Positions 10,391 to 21,212 of a stretch of 64,000 nucleotides of DNA are shown piece after piece. The DNA is taken from assembly GCA_019454045.1 (NCBI GenBank), contig SKCR01036761.1, positions 1 to 64,000 on the forward strand, in the 5' to 3' direction. Position numbers and translations under genes: made by a program. The notes beneath the pieces are model-generated. The model did not search any database and was not told where the DNA came from. It saw only the letters and a program-made list of their open reading frames with translations. Position 1 is the first letter of the stretch. Each line of letters starts with the position of its first letter. The stretch is from Zanthoxylum bungeanum. Lineage: Eukaryota; Streptophyta; Magnoliopsida; Sapindales; Rutaceae.

Positions 10391-12588
10391 ACTTGATAAT
10401 AATTTTCATGTTGCATGTGCGACTGTTCATGTAGAGCAGTCAGATGCTCCATATTCCATAGACGAGAGCCCAGCCAAACAGCGCACCGCTCCACGCTACG
10501 CCCGTGAAGAATTTGCCCCTACTCCAGGCGACAACTCGATACTTGTAAATAAAGATAGAACAGTTCCATGCCTTGCCCAATAGGATTACGCAATTGCTAC
10601 AAACGACAACACATTTACTGTCACATTTACCCAACCTACCTCATCCTATCACATAGCTTGTGAGGTCCTTCCAATCGAGCATATGAAGGGTAATAAAGCA
10701 TTCACTGAGCCAGCAACTCCCTCTTCCTAGACCACGTGGGCTTCTCTTCTGCATGAGACTACACATCATGCAATATAGAGAGTAACGTCGCTCCAGCCTC
10801 CAATGTCTTGGACCCCCACAGAGCAGAAGCATACCGAATATAATCATGTACCATACAGGCCCATGCCTCACGTGGACCATACTCTGGTAAACGACAATAA
10901 GAGGAATAATGATAGAGGAGAAAATATTAGCATGTGGAAGAATCTCCTTGGCAACGTGCATATTGGCTTCAATCACGTTGTCAGTTGTCTCTAAGGGTAT
11001 AGTCTCATTCAATTTTGGCTGCAGTGCGCTTGTCGTTATTGACTCATGTTAAAAACTTGTGGGTTGTCTCGTTTGGATGTCTTAGTGGAGGCATGCATGT
11101 TGGCTGGTGGCTGACGCAACTTGGATGGATGTTCATCCATTGGCTTGAGGTATACAGGTTGGCTGGAGCCATGTATGTTGGCTGCACGCACGTAGGTTGG
11201 AAACAGGCAAGTTGGCTGGTGACACACACGTTACTGGAGGCATGCATGTCGGCTGGAGGCATGCATGTTAATTGGGGCTGACATGGGCTGCGTGGCTTGC
11301 TTATCTTCAGCGTGAAAAGTCTTCTCTCATGGGCTGACCGAATGGGCTGGCTGGGAAAACAGAGGCATGAAGAGTGGGCCAACTGACAAACGTGAGACCC
11401 CAAGCTGCAAATTCAGGTGGGCATATTTCTTCAAGTGGTGTCAGTGTGCTTTTGGCGTGTGGGACTTGGCTTGTTTCTTGCAGTGCGCATGTCGACTCAA
11501 CCGTGGAGATACCAACCTGGGCCATATATGCCTGAAATCTGGATGACTTATTATAATCCTCTACATGGCCAACTTTTCTCTCTCTCCATGGCTTCACGTG
11601 TTGGGCATGCTAAGGGTTCTTTGAACTAGTGGGCTTTCAAGCCCGTGTCTGTAATTCTTTACAGCGTGGCCCATAACAACACTTTATTTTTATTTATTAT
11701 ATTTTATTCGGTAATAATATCCCATTACAAATTTTTTTAATAATTAATTTCCATTTTTAAAAATTTTTTAAAATAAAAAATAAAATGAAACCGGAACCGA
11801 ACCGAACCGAACCGGATGGTTGGGTTCCGATTCTCGGTTCCACATTCTTATGGAACCGGAACCGAAACCAAACCCGTGACCAAGTCTATGCTAATATAAC
11901 AACATGGGAGCAGCAATGCAAAAGCCCCCATTTACTGTGCTACGCCTACGCAAAAAAACTTATAATCCAAGAAATATGATGAAATTCATCTAAATCCTGG
12001 ATCCCCAGCTTCGGTCTCAATAGTCACATTGCAACCAAAGGCACAGAAAATTCTCTATCATACATGTTACTGTAAAATAGTAAAATTTGACGTATCAACG
12101 AGAAGATTGATAAAGAATACTAAAATTTGACTTATCATCAACGAGAAGATTGATACAATTTTACTCCAAATATAATTTAAAAAGAGACTGATCAAGTAAG
12201 CTACGCAATCATTCACAAAAGAATCAGCATCAAATGAACTCATAAAGTAAGCACTGAAATACAAACCCTCACAGATAGTTTAGATAAACAGAGACGCTTA
12301 TAATTAGAAAATGAGTCCATTGCAAACATAAAGTTGCTATAATTTAAAACTAACAGGGAAAATAATCAATCAATAAACAAAATTTTCCTTTACTCCATTT
12401 TGTTTTGTCACAATTTTATTTTAACAAAAAACAAACATCTTCTAAATCTAATTCGAAATATTCCAGCACAGCAGAATTCGACTCTAAAATTAGATGTATT
12501 TATTTTTTATCTTTTCATTTTCCTTCCATTTTCTCAGCAACCAAACAGATTTTAAATACGAAACAGAAAAACGAACGTAAAGCAATAC
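10391..12588. other. Repeat-poor to low-complexity non-coding stretch
   Basis: Open frames have no recognisable product. 11085-11290 is a degenerate minisatellite around GGAGGCATGCATGTTGGCTG; 11790-11880 is rich in ACCGAACCGGAACC words. From about 11900 the sequence is AT-rich and looks like ordinary intron DNA leading to the splice donor at 12588. Confidence 0.45.
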
Positions 12589-12593
12589 CTCAT
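12589..12593 (-). CDS. Candidate exon 1 of the p23 gene (ATG AG)
   Basis: Plant p23 proteins start Met-Ser-Arg. Exon 2 supplies only the last base of the Ser codon, so exon 1 must end ATGAG (or ATGTC). Here CGAGAAGATGAG is followed by the donor GTATTGC, no other ATG lies between it and the TATA box about 100 bp upstream, and the leader contains a CTCTCTCTC pyrimidine patch. Phase, donor and core promoter all fit. A competing ATGAG|GTAGG at 10640-10644 has no promoter. Identification is an inference without transcript support. Confidence 0.6.
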
Positions 12594-12693
12594 CTTCTCG
12601 ATTTTCAAGAAAAAAACAAATTTAAGCTTTTTTTCCGGAAGAGTTGAGAGAGAGTGTATTAAACGTTCGTTAGCTGCGACTTCTGAAATCCGA

Positions 12694-12701
12694 TATTTAT
12701 A
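12694..12701 (-). promoter_or_regulatory. TATA box of the p23 gene (proposed)
   Basis: A perfect plant TATAAATA on the minus strand, 101 bp before the candidate start codon, giving a leader of about 70 nt with a Y-patch (CTCTCTCTC at about 12645-12656). A retrotransposon starts at 12712, so everything more than 10 bp upstream of this box has been moved 8.5 kb away. Confidence 0.6.
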
Positions 12702-12711
12702 GGAAAGCTGT

Positions 12712-13236
12712 TGTTGACAAAAGAAAGTCATCCTAGAGCGAAATCACCCTAGAGCGAAGGAGTAAAGGATGAAGGCAAGCAGAGCGACGAAGGGAAGAGC
12801 GATCGGAGCAATCACCAGATGACACAGCGATTAGAACGACAAGGGACTCAGGATGACCGAACACATAATGCAGTTGATCCCACGATTACAGCAGTTAGGC
12901 AGTTCCCTCCACGATCAGGCAGTTATGGCGCACAACTCAACGGTTGGGAGCATGACCCAGCAGTTGCAAGGAAATTATGAGCTGAAACCGTCCGAGCGGT
13001 TTACAAATCCCACTATAAAAGACTCACTCATGTGAAGGAAAAGCCCCGATCAAATGAAGACTCAAACGAGCATATTTTTTATTTCTTAGTTTCATAACTC
13101 TTAGGACTGTAATTTGTGTGCTTGCGTCCCTTGGAGGCTTATTCACTTAATCAAACACCCATTGCTGGGACTTTGTCTCGGAAGATTTGAACATTACACG
13201 TTTCTCTTTCTTTGCGCGTAGAAAATTGCGCAAACA
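12712..13236 (+). repeat. 5' LTR of the Tat-clade element
   Basis: It begins TGTTGACAAAAGAAAGTC and ends TTGCGCAAACA. It matches 20688-21212 along its whole length with scattered substitutions. TATAAAAG lies at 13014-13021. Confidence 0.9.
13014..13021 (+). promoter_or_regulatory. TATA box of the 5' LTR
   Basis: TATAAAAG, about 300 bp into the LTR, conserved at 20990-20997 in the other LTR. Confidence 0.6.
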
Positions 13237-13242
13237 GTTTTT

Positions 13243-13260
13243 TGGCGACCACAGTGGGAG
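13243..13260 (+). promoter_or_regulatory. tRNA primer binding site
   Basis: TGGCGACCACAGTGGGAG, six bases after the LTR end. TGG at its start pairs with a tRNA CCA tail. The tRNA was not identified with certainty. Confidence 0.7.
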
Positions 13261-13280
13261 ACTTGGTGTAAGAAGTGGAG

Positions 13281-15503
13281 ATGCCTCTGAAAAGAAACAC
13301 TCAAACTGGCTCAAGTACGGAGGAATGAGGACTGGAGCAAACCAACCAGCCTCGCGTTCCAGCCGTAGTGGGTCACTTCGAGAGTCTGGCGGACGCTAGT
13401 CGATATGAATCTATGCGAGAGCTCAACCCTAATACGGTTCGTGCATTGTTCGGTGAATTCACACAGGACATTGTCGAGCAGGTTAGGCTTCAAAATGCTC
13501 ATATCATAGAGAATCTTACTTCGACTAGTAACTCACATTATGAAAATATGGCCAAACATTTAAGCTCGTTAAACGAATTGATGGCCAAATGCGTAAACGG
13601 GGGGACAACTCTGCCGTGGACTACACCTCCCCCTGCACCAAGCATTCATGAGGCTGGTCCGAGCAATAATCCCCCACAATGAATCATGGTCCCTACGACT
13701 TACAGGGGAGGAATAAGTCCTGGGGACAATGGCTCATATCTAGGGCCGAACCTACACCAAGGGCCAAATATGGTACAACATGAATGGGTGTTGCCCCAAG
13801 GTCCCCAGGTTTCTCAGGGACAGAATCACGACTATGTCTCACTTGTAAGAGGACTACAACCACCACCCATAGCAATGTCATTCAATGGCAATGACATGTT
13901 GAGAGAACAGATGACCGAAATTCTTCAAAACCAATTCAGTCTGGGAGTACGCCAATTCGGCAGAGGTATCGGAAGCCATATCCAGATTGGATCGATGTGG
14001 CGTATCTATGGCCTAGGAATTACAAAGTACCTGATTTTTCTCTGTTTAAAGGATCTGGGGAAGTTTCCACTATGGAACACATAGGGTGATTTACCCTTCA
14101 GTGTGGAGAAACAACTGATTTTCATAAGTTGAGGTTATTCCACAGCTCACTGTCAGGAGTGGCTTTCTCCTGGTATATCAGCTTGTCGACCAACTCAATA
14201 GAAAATTGGCAACAAATGGAACAGTTATTCCATGCGCAATTCTACAAGGCCGAATCTGAAGTGGCCCTGGCCGATCTGGCAAACCTGAGATAGTTATCAG
14301 GAGAGTGGGCCGAGACATTCTTACAAAGGTTTAAAGTGGCTCGAGGCTGATGTTACGTGCCTTTGCCAGAAAAAGAATTTGTAAGAATCGCCCAAAGCTG
14401 TCTCAATTTCGATCTGAAAAAGAAATTTCAAGATTGTGAATTTTGGGACCTTCCCCAACTCATCACTAGCGTGGTGCATTATGAACGATTACTAAAAGAG
14501 GAAGAGCAAATGAAAAATTCTAGTAAAGGGACGTATTACAGGAATATCGATTATGAAGTAGGCGAAATGGACGTCGATTCGGCCGACTTGTGTTTGGCTG
14601 AATTGGTTAAAGGGAAGCCGCACGTTTGTAAAGCGTGGGCCGAACCCCAAGCCAAAGAAAAAAATGATAAAAAGAGTAGAGACTTCTCTTTTGATATCAC
14701 GAAAGTCAATGCCATATTCGATCAGTTATATAAAGACAAACATATTAATTTGAGCGATCGCCACACGTTGCCAAGCGCTGAGCAAATCGGTGGTAAAAAA
14801 TATTGTAAGTGGCATAATGCGTGGTCCCATTCAACTAATAATTGTCTTGTTTTTCTGAATATTTTGCAGGATGCCATAGAATCTGGACGAATAACGTTCG
14901 AAAAAAATATGGCAGTGGACGACAACCCATTTCCAAAGCCAGTGGAATTAAACATGATCAACTCGGATCTTACCAAATTGAAAAGTTCAAGTTGGTCCTA
15001 GATGAAGAACATGATGGTTATCGTCCAAGCGCTCTGGAAAGGATTAAAGCACCCCAAGAAAGGAAAGATCGGTAAAATCTATGTGCACGGTGCAAAAACA
15101 GTATAGAGTGGATGAGGGAGTTGGAAGATACTTGCGAAAGGCCTGTAAAAAAAGAGCCAGTAGCGTGGCAGCCATGGACCTTCGCACCAAGGTTCTACGG
15201 TGAGAATTCGAACTTCGTCCAAAATATGAGGACGTTTAGGCCGAAGATTCATCGGCCCAACGTATGGCATTCGTACCGCAGGCCATATTTGGGACAGCGT
15301 CCGGGAAGGAATTACCCTCCTGTAGACGAAATGACAAGGACGCAACTGAGGCGACACCAGTGAAATTATGGCCGTATGATGCGCCAGCAGGGTGAAATGA
15401 AGGTCGTCGCAGACTATAATCCTTGTGCAGGAAAGAAACCAGGTGAAAATAGTAAAGAGAATGAAGATCGAGGAGGGACAACGATGAACTGCGAAGAGCG
15501 TAC
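13281..15503 (+). pseudogene. Broken Tat-type gag
   Basis: The ATG at 13281 opens a frame that runs to about 13968 with stops at 13326-13328 and 13680-13682, then shifts. The next frame holds the plant retrotransposon gag domain: YRKPYPDWIDVAYLWPRNYK, VPDFSLFKGSG, FHSSLSGVAFSWYISL, then LFHAQFYK and FLQRFKVARG, with further stops including 14348-14350. YCKWHNAWSHSTNNC at about 14806-14850 is the zinc-knuckle-like C-H-H-C segment. The C-terminal part (TRTQLRRHQ near 15335) lies just before the point where protease would begin, and the sequence is cut there by a foreign LTR. Gag would package RNA into virus-like particles; this copy cannot make it. Confidence 0.85.
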
Positions 15504-17025
15504 TGTAGGACACAGAAATCGGTTACGTTGTTCTAGGCTCGCGGCCTAGTCGGGAGTACGGAATAGCCCGCAGGGGAACTAAACTGGAGAAATAACATGG
15601 AGTCGCCACCTGGTGTGACCCGGGAAAATGTGATTTAAGGCCGCACTCACCCCTCACAAGGGAAGACCTCAAACCGTTGGGTTCGGAATGGTCACTTACT
15701 TATGTCACTTGTGATGATATGATTTGTGCAATAAACTAACCGAATCTACTCAACATATATGCTCAAGGGTAACCTAGATCTAATACGCATTCATCAAAAT
15801 AACTCCTAATCTAAGTTTGCATGCTTGAAAGTAAGTCTTTAAACGGCCAACACACAATATCACACAATGAGCACATTGAACCGTTAAACCAAAATAAACA
15901 AATAGCAATTTAAACATAATCATAAACTAAACAAAATATCATGCCTAAAATAACGTAATCATGCTTTGAAAATAAATAACAAACTAAGCTAAATCATACT
16001 TTAATAACAAATAAATAACCTACGAACTACAACATGCTCACACACAAGTTTGGATGAGACGAAATACATGTCTCTTAACTGGTACGTGGTGGTGTATCTC
16101 GAGTACAAACTGCACTACCGTCCATTCGGATTCGGCTATGGAATTTACGTTCGGGTTTCCATCCTATATACCACAAAAGGGAACACATATTCCGCTCATC
16201 CAACAATCACATCATGCCTCAAACGACTCTCATGCGATAATATTTTTTAAAATAAAAAAAATTAAACGAAAGATAATAAATAAAAAGGTGCCCTCAGGTC
16301 TAACCTCTTTTGTCGTCTCTCGAAAGCCCGTTACACGGCCGTCAGAATGGTTGTTGCTCCGCAACTTTTCTGGTTCACTAATCCAACATTTTTCCTCGTT
16401 GTTTCACTGTTTCGGCTGCTGTTTTCACTCCGTTTTGCTGTTGTTTTAAGGGTATTTTTCTGGTCACTGTTTTGGATTAATTTGGGGACTGTTTTGGGCA
16501 GTTTTTAGGTGCAGTTTTGGGTTAATTTGGGGCAGTTTTCAGTGGTGTTTTGAGGGTTTTAGGGCTGTGTTTGAAGACTAATTTGCGTTTGAAGGGCTGT
16601 ATGTGTTGAGTGGGTGAGGGTGCTTACGTTGAGGGTTGTTATGTGGAGCAAGTTGGGCGTGAAGGGCAAGCTGCGTGAATTGGTAATTAGGCAGTGAGTG
16701 GTGTGGGCTTATGGGTAGTAGCTGATTGAATGGGCAGATGATGGCTTCAGATGAAGGCAATGTGTTGATGTGTAAAGGGGTGTGCAGGTGGCGTGAATGG
16801 AGTTGAGGGCAAGTGGCGTGAGGCAGTGAGTGCAGGTTCAGCTAAGTGGGCTGGTTCGTGGACAAGGGCTGTGCAGGGAAATTTGTAGCGTGAGTGGATT
16901 TTAGGTGTGAGACAATTGGAGTGATGAAAGGGTACGGCTGCGTGAAGAGGCAATGGATGCATGAAAGGCTAAGTGAAGGGCTGATGAATTGTTGGCGTGA
17001 TCTATTGATGCGTGAATGGGTAATT
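15504..17025 (-). mobile_element. Truncated Tat/Ogre LTR inserted where pol should be
   Basis: On the plus strand it opens TGTAGGACACAGAAATCGG, the reverse of the LTR end, then GCTCGCGGCCTAGTCGGGAG and the conserved TACCGTCCATTCGGATTC block at about 16106. The LTR 5' part (TGTAGGCACTG start) is missing, so it is truncated near 17025. CGTAC lies left (15499-15503) and GGTAC right (17026-17030), possibly a mutated target duplication. It lacks the CGAACG and 176-bp arrays. Confidence 0.75.
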
Positions 17026-17030
17026 GGTAC

Positions 17031-18933
17031 CTTGGGGGTCGCTTCCGGATGAAGCACTGGTAACAGCTACCTCGCCCTCTTCCAGCGGCTGTTCCACGAT
17101 TGGAGCCCCTTTGGCTTCGTCGTCGTCCGAAGGAAGCTGAACGATCGGTAATACGGTAGGTACAGCCTCTTCAGATGGACCCTCGGCCATGGGAGTTTCG
17201 AGCCATTGAGCTTGGATCATTTCAGGCGATATAGAGGGTGGCTCCGTCCTAAGCGCCTGCACAAGATACAAAACTTATAAAACTTCAGGTTGTATATGCA
17301 AAGAGGACAATAATTTCATATCGTACCTTAGAACGACGTACGAGCGGCGCGTCTGAATCAGAGCTATGGCTGGGGGAAGGCTGTTTTCTTTTGGCCTGTT
17401 TGGTTTTTCTCGGCTTGGTTGCCTCAGCGGTTTTCTTCGACCCCGTCGACCTAGAAGATTTGGAAGAAAAAAAGATGGTAGAAAATACCCACATAGAGGG
17501 CAAAGAAAAGAATCTCTCCCGGCCAGGTGGCCAAAAACGGTCAAAGAGAGAATTGACCGATGTACAAGGGGAAAAGGGAACTATAGCAAAACGAGAATAC
17601 AAAGAACGAGTCTCCGACAAAGAATGATCTATATCTGAGACCGAAAGAACTCTAAAACGATCTGACGAAGCAGAACGAGTATGGAAAAATGTAAGAGGCC
17701 ACCCTTGAACGACACTAAACTGACGAACAGTAAAATTGGGTGAGTAAACCTCCACTCCGGCCTTGCCATTGGCCCCAGTCAAAATGTCATGAATCAAGTT
17801 GTGGCTGCATAAAAGTCTGCGCCATATGCGAAGACTTGATTCATCCTCTTCTGACTCAGGGGCGTCATGGACGAAAGAGGGGCTGTCGCCCAAGAAAAAA
17901 TGAAAGAATGAAGGAACCCGAGAAAGGGTATAAAAATATTCAAAAATAGCACGAGAGAGGAGAGAGGTCGGCCAAAGTTGGGCAAAAAGAAGACCGGCAC
18001 AAGGATACGAATGATTCAAATTAATTGAGTCGAAGACAGGAAATAGGCTCTCAGCCAAAACTGGACGAGCCATAAAGGGCCAGAGGCGATTGGCGAAGCC
18101 CCTGACCTAAGTTGTTTTTGAAGAACGGTCAACCCTCGATAGATAGCGGCCAACAAAAAGGATGACAGGTCTAGATGACGACCATTGGCAAGATCAGAAG
18201 AAATGGGGAGGTAACCCACCATGGGTTTCTGGCTTGGCGCGCAAACGATGTATTTGCAAAGCCAGTAATGAAAGAAGGCTGTATGCTCCAGTATTGACAC
18301 CGGACCGGCCGATTTAGAAAATGTACGAAGAAAAGCAGAGTATGATGAAAAGGACAAATGATCCATCGAATGAGGAGGGAAACGATAGGTTGTACAGGCC
18401 GAAATGGTCATACCTATATGGGCTAACCCGATAAGAGCACTGATGTCACGAAGGGTAATGGTGAAAGGACCAGCAGGGAAGATAAAAACATTTTATTCGG
18501 AGGACCAGAAAAGTAAAGAGGCAGGAAACAAATTCTGGTCGAAAGCGAGCAAAGCCAAGGAGAGCTCGATAATATGAAGGAAGTCATGTTCCTCAAGAAA
18601 AGTGCGGGTATCTGTATGCAGTAGCATACATTGGAACCATGCCTCAAATGCGGAATCGTGTTTGGGCCATGTACGGATAGGATTGGACTGAACCAGAGGG
18701 GAAACATTTAATGGCTCTGAGAAAGGGAGGCCAGAAGTAGAAGGAAACAATTGAGCCAACGAGGCTGTGGCAATGGTGTTGTCCTCTACAAAAATGGGGC
18801 CTAGAGTACATTGGCCATAGTTCTCTTTGGGGACATGAACACCGAAAGTACTCATAGAAGAATCGTCCAGTGCCATCCGATAATCACCAAAAATTGAGGA
18901 GCTGTTTTTTAGGGCAGAAGAAGAAGACGCCAT
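17031..18933 (-). pseudogene. Antisense plant mobile domain (aminotransferase-like) ORF with one intron
   Basis: It runs opposite to gag. The ATG is at 18933 (MASSSSALKNSSS). HDSAFEAWFQCMLL, HDFLHIIELSLALLAFD, FPASLLFWSSE, then FPAGPFTITLRDISALIGL are the plant mobile domain signature, followed by YRFPPHSMDHLSFSSYSAF and the HYWLCKYIVC segment. An in-frame TAA at 18493-18495 and a frameshift near 18075 break it. A lysine/serine-rich nuclear-type tail (KPRKTKQAKRKQPSPSHSS) precedes a 70-bp intron, 17326-17257 (AAG|GTACGA to TGTGCAG|GCG, phase 0), after which an acidic exon 2 (ALRTEPPSISPEM) runs to the LTR junction. Antisense ORFs of this kind are known from Tat-clade elements; their function is not known. 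Confidence 0.8.
17257..17326 (-). other. 70-bp intron in the antisense ORF
   Basis: The minus-strand donor AAG|GTACGATATG and acceptor TTGTATCTTGTGCAG|GCG join two frames in phase 0; reading through instead meets a stop at 17285-17287. Confidence 0.65.
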
Positions 18934-20673
18934 TGATGCTAGCAAGTTGGGAGTAAGAAAGAAAGGAAATTTGCAAAGAGGATGGAAAGTAAAGTGAAAA
19001 CCAGAGTAGGCTGAGCCCTTATATACACAGACGAAAGGCTCAACCTGGGACATGTGTCGCAACGAAAATCGCCGAAGGATGGAAACAGAGACACTGAAAT
19101 GCGATTCACTATAAAAGTGACGTGTGAAGAAAGGAGACACTGAAGTGACGGGAAAACGGCTTCTTAATGGGCGTCATGATGAAACGTGTTGGGATAGGTC
19201 GCGCATTTGTTACAGAAGTGATGGGTTCGTATCGGGAATGAAAAAGGTGGCCCAACAAATTGCAGGGCGAGGATTGGTAGGTTGACAGCTACCACCCTGA
19301 AATCATTATGGGAGCGCGATAAATGTAATGTCCGCGCAATAAGAATAAAGCTGAGGAATATAAGAACATAGGACGAAAACGTCCTCAAAGGAACATCGCC
19401 TGGACGATGAAACGTCCTATTTTACTACGAAATTATTGATCGACCAAAGATCGCTGACAACACCTGGACGATGAAACTTCCTACGTTATTACACAATTAC
19501 TGGCCGAAGATTGCTGAAGCTCATCAGGCAACTCTTTCAGAAGCCAGATTCCGCCGCTCTCTCAGCATTGGTTTTTCACTAGATCGGCCAAATCCTTTTC
19601 AAGACCAACTCGGGCTAGGGAAGAAATGATTTTGGGGAGCTCAACAGTGTATCTAGCCGATCATTTGGCAACCGACGAAAACCAAAAATCTATGATTTTC
19701 ATTTACATGTATCAACACGAGTCGTTCCCCAAAAGCATCGTCCAGGCTGTCACCATTATTGTTGCGTGTGGCAGAATAGAAAGCAGAGTTGATGTGACAA
19801 AACCATCATATTGTAGGCTACTTTCGACAAAGTCAGGCTTAGGGCAGAGAACCCGTCAATCGGTCAGGTAGCACATGGAAAATATTGCAAATGAGAACAC
19901 TATCACGTTTTGGAAGTATAAAAGGGGAGGCTCTGAATGACAGCTTGTAACCTCTTCCAGAATGACATTCTCATATAACCCCCTGAGATGAGAATCAGCC
20001 GTTAACATTCGGCGCCGCCTGTGAGAAACCGACGAAAGGCAATTTCCAGACGATAGTGAGAGGTAGGAACCGTAGGATGGTGAATAGTTCAATAGCAGAA
20101 TGGATGGAGGGAGGAAGGAACGGAAGGAGTAGAGCAGAGCCGGAAAAGGAAAATCTTTGTATGGAAAAAGGGCTGTCGGAAGCAAAAGCTTTTCTTTAAT
20201 GAGTTGTGAAATGGAATGTAAGAAGGTTAGCCAACGCCCATCCACACAGGTTGAGCTGTAAAATGGAATGTAACGTTGTGGGTGGGTTACGTCCGTTGAC
20301 AACAGCTAACCAAGTTCCTCTGTGGGAAGATACTGCCCCCCCGGTCTCGGAGATTACCCGTGCTGACAGATCGACAGGGTAGCTAGCTAGCCAAGGGCGA
20401 AAAGGAATGCCCATCAGGCCAGTCCTCAATCAGTGCAGTGGCCTTCCCCGAACAAGAAGAAAAAGCGCCAGTCCTCAATTAGTGCATCCGAACGAGAGGA
20501 AAAAGCGCCAATCTTCAATTTGTGCAGTCGAACGAGAATAAGAGCGAAAAATGAGGAAGAAATTATAAAGTCGCCCTAGATAGGTGTCGTAACGCGAAGA
20601 CTTGTAGGCCGACGCCTATCACCATGATATGAAGAAATTCACCTCGATTTCATTTCCAATTTAATCAAGGTGA
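18934..20673. other. Non-coding 3' region of the Tat-clade element
   Basis: It holds the leader and TATA box of the antisense ORF and then sequence without recognisable coding. CCTGGACGATGAAAC occurs at 19402 and again about 63 bp later. The minus frame at 19856-20302 has no recognisable domain. Confidence 0.5.
19018..19025 (-). promoter_or_regulatory. TATA box of the antisense ORF
   Basis: TATATAAG on the minus strand, 85 bp before the ATG at 18933, with a pyrimidine-rich leader between. The spacing is that of an ordinary plant core promoter. Confidence 0.6.
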
Positions 20674-20687
20674 ATTTGGGGGACAAT
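20674..20687 (+). promoter_or_regulatory. Polypurine tract
   Basis: ATTTGGGGGACAAT directly before the 3' LTR, the second-strand primer site. Confidence 0.6.
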
Positions 20688-21212
20688 TATTGACAAAAGA
20701 AAGTCACCCTAGAGCGAAATCGCCCTAGAGCGAAGGAGTAAAGGACGAAGGCAAGCAAAGCGACGAAGGGAAGACCGATCGGAGCAATCACCAGATGACA
20801 CAGTGATTAGAACGACAAGGGACTCAAGATGACCGAACACATAATGCAGTTGATCCCACGGTTACAGCAGGTAGGCAGTTCCTTCCACGATCAGGCAGTT
20901 ATGGCGCACAACTCAACGGTTGGGAGCATGACCCAGCAGTTGCAAGGAAATTATGAGCTGTAACCGTCCGAGCAGTTTACAAATCCCACTATAAAAGACT
21001 CACTCATGTGAAGGAAAAGCTCCGAACCAAATGAAGACTCAAACGAGCATATTTTTTATTTCTTAGTTTCATAACTCTTAAGACTGTAATTTGTGTGCTT
21101 GCGCCCCTTGGAGGCTTATTCACTTAATCAAACACCTCTTGTTAGGACTTTGTCTCAGGAGGTTTGAACCTTACATGTTTCTATTTCTTCGCGCGTAGAA
21201 AATTGCGCAAAC
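20688..21212 (+). repeat. 3' LTR of the Tat-clade element
   Basis: It begins TATTGACAAAAGAAAGTC (the TG start has become TA) and ends TTGCGCAAAC. TATAAAAG is at 20990-20997. Confidence 0.9.

Larger units (their letters stand above)
2196..12588 (-). other. Proposed 10.4-kb intron 1 of the p23 gene, filled with repeats
   Basis: Bounded by GTATTGC directly after ATGAG at 12589 and by AACTTACAG directly before exon 2 at 2195. It contains a probable LTR-like repeat (about 2700-3480), a 68-bp satellite, a solo Tat/Ogre-type LTR and an L1 remnant. The outer parts (2196-2700 and about 11900-12588) are AT-rich and repeat-poor, as expected of original intron sequence. The intron is an inference from splice signals and phase; transcript data were not available. 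Confidence 0.55.
12712..21212 (+). mobile_element. Non-autonomous Tat-clade LTR retrotransposon, TSD GCTGT
   Basis: Two LTRs of about 525 bp (12712-13236 and 20688-21212) flank an interior with a primer site, a broken gag, an antisense plant-mobile-domain ORF and a polypurine tract. GCTGT occurs directly outside both ends (12707-12711, 21213-21217), a perfect 5-bp target duplication; the terminal A of the right LTR is lost. No protease, reverse transcriptase, RNase H or integrase segment is seen: gag ends at the foreign LTR at 15504 and the antisense ORF begins at its other side. Gag type plus antisense ORF place it with the Tat/Retand group of Ty3/gypsy. Confidence 0.85.

Noticed and set aside
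10633..10645. ATGAG|GTAGG as an alternative p23 exon 1
   Set aside because: No TATA box or pyrimidine patch upstream and the surrounding sequence is not promoter-like; 12589-12593 has both.
10641..11012. 123-codon minus-strand frame near the L1 remnant
   Set aside because: No domain recognised, and the L1 reading ends before it in a different frame; probably chance.
15504..17025. Possible complete solo LTR
   Set aside because: The TGTAGGCACTG start is missing and the flanks match at only four of five bases, so it is called truncated.
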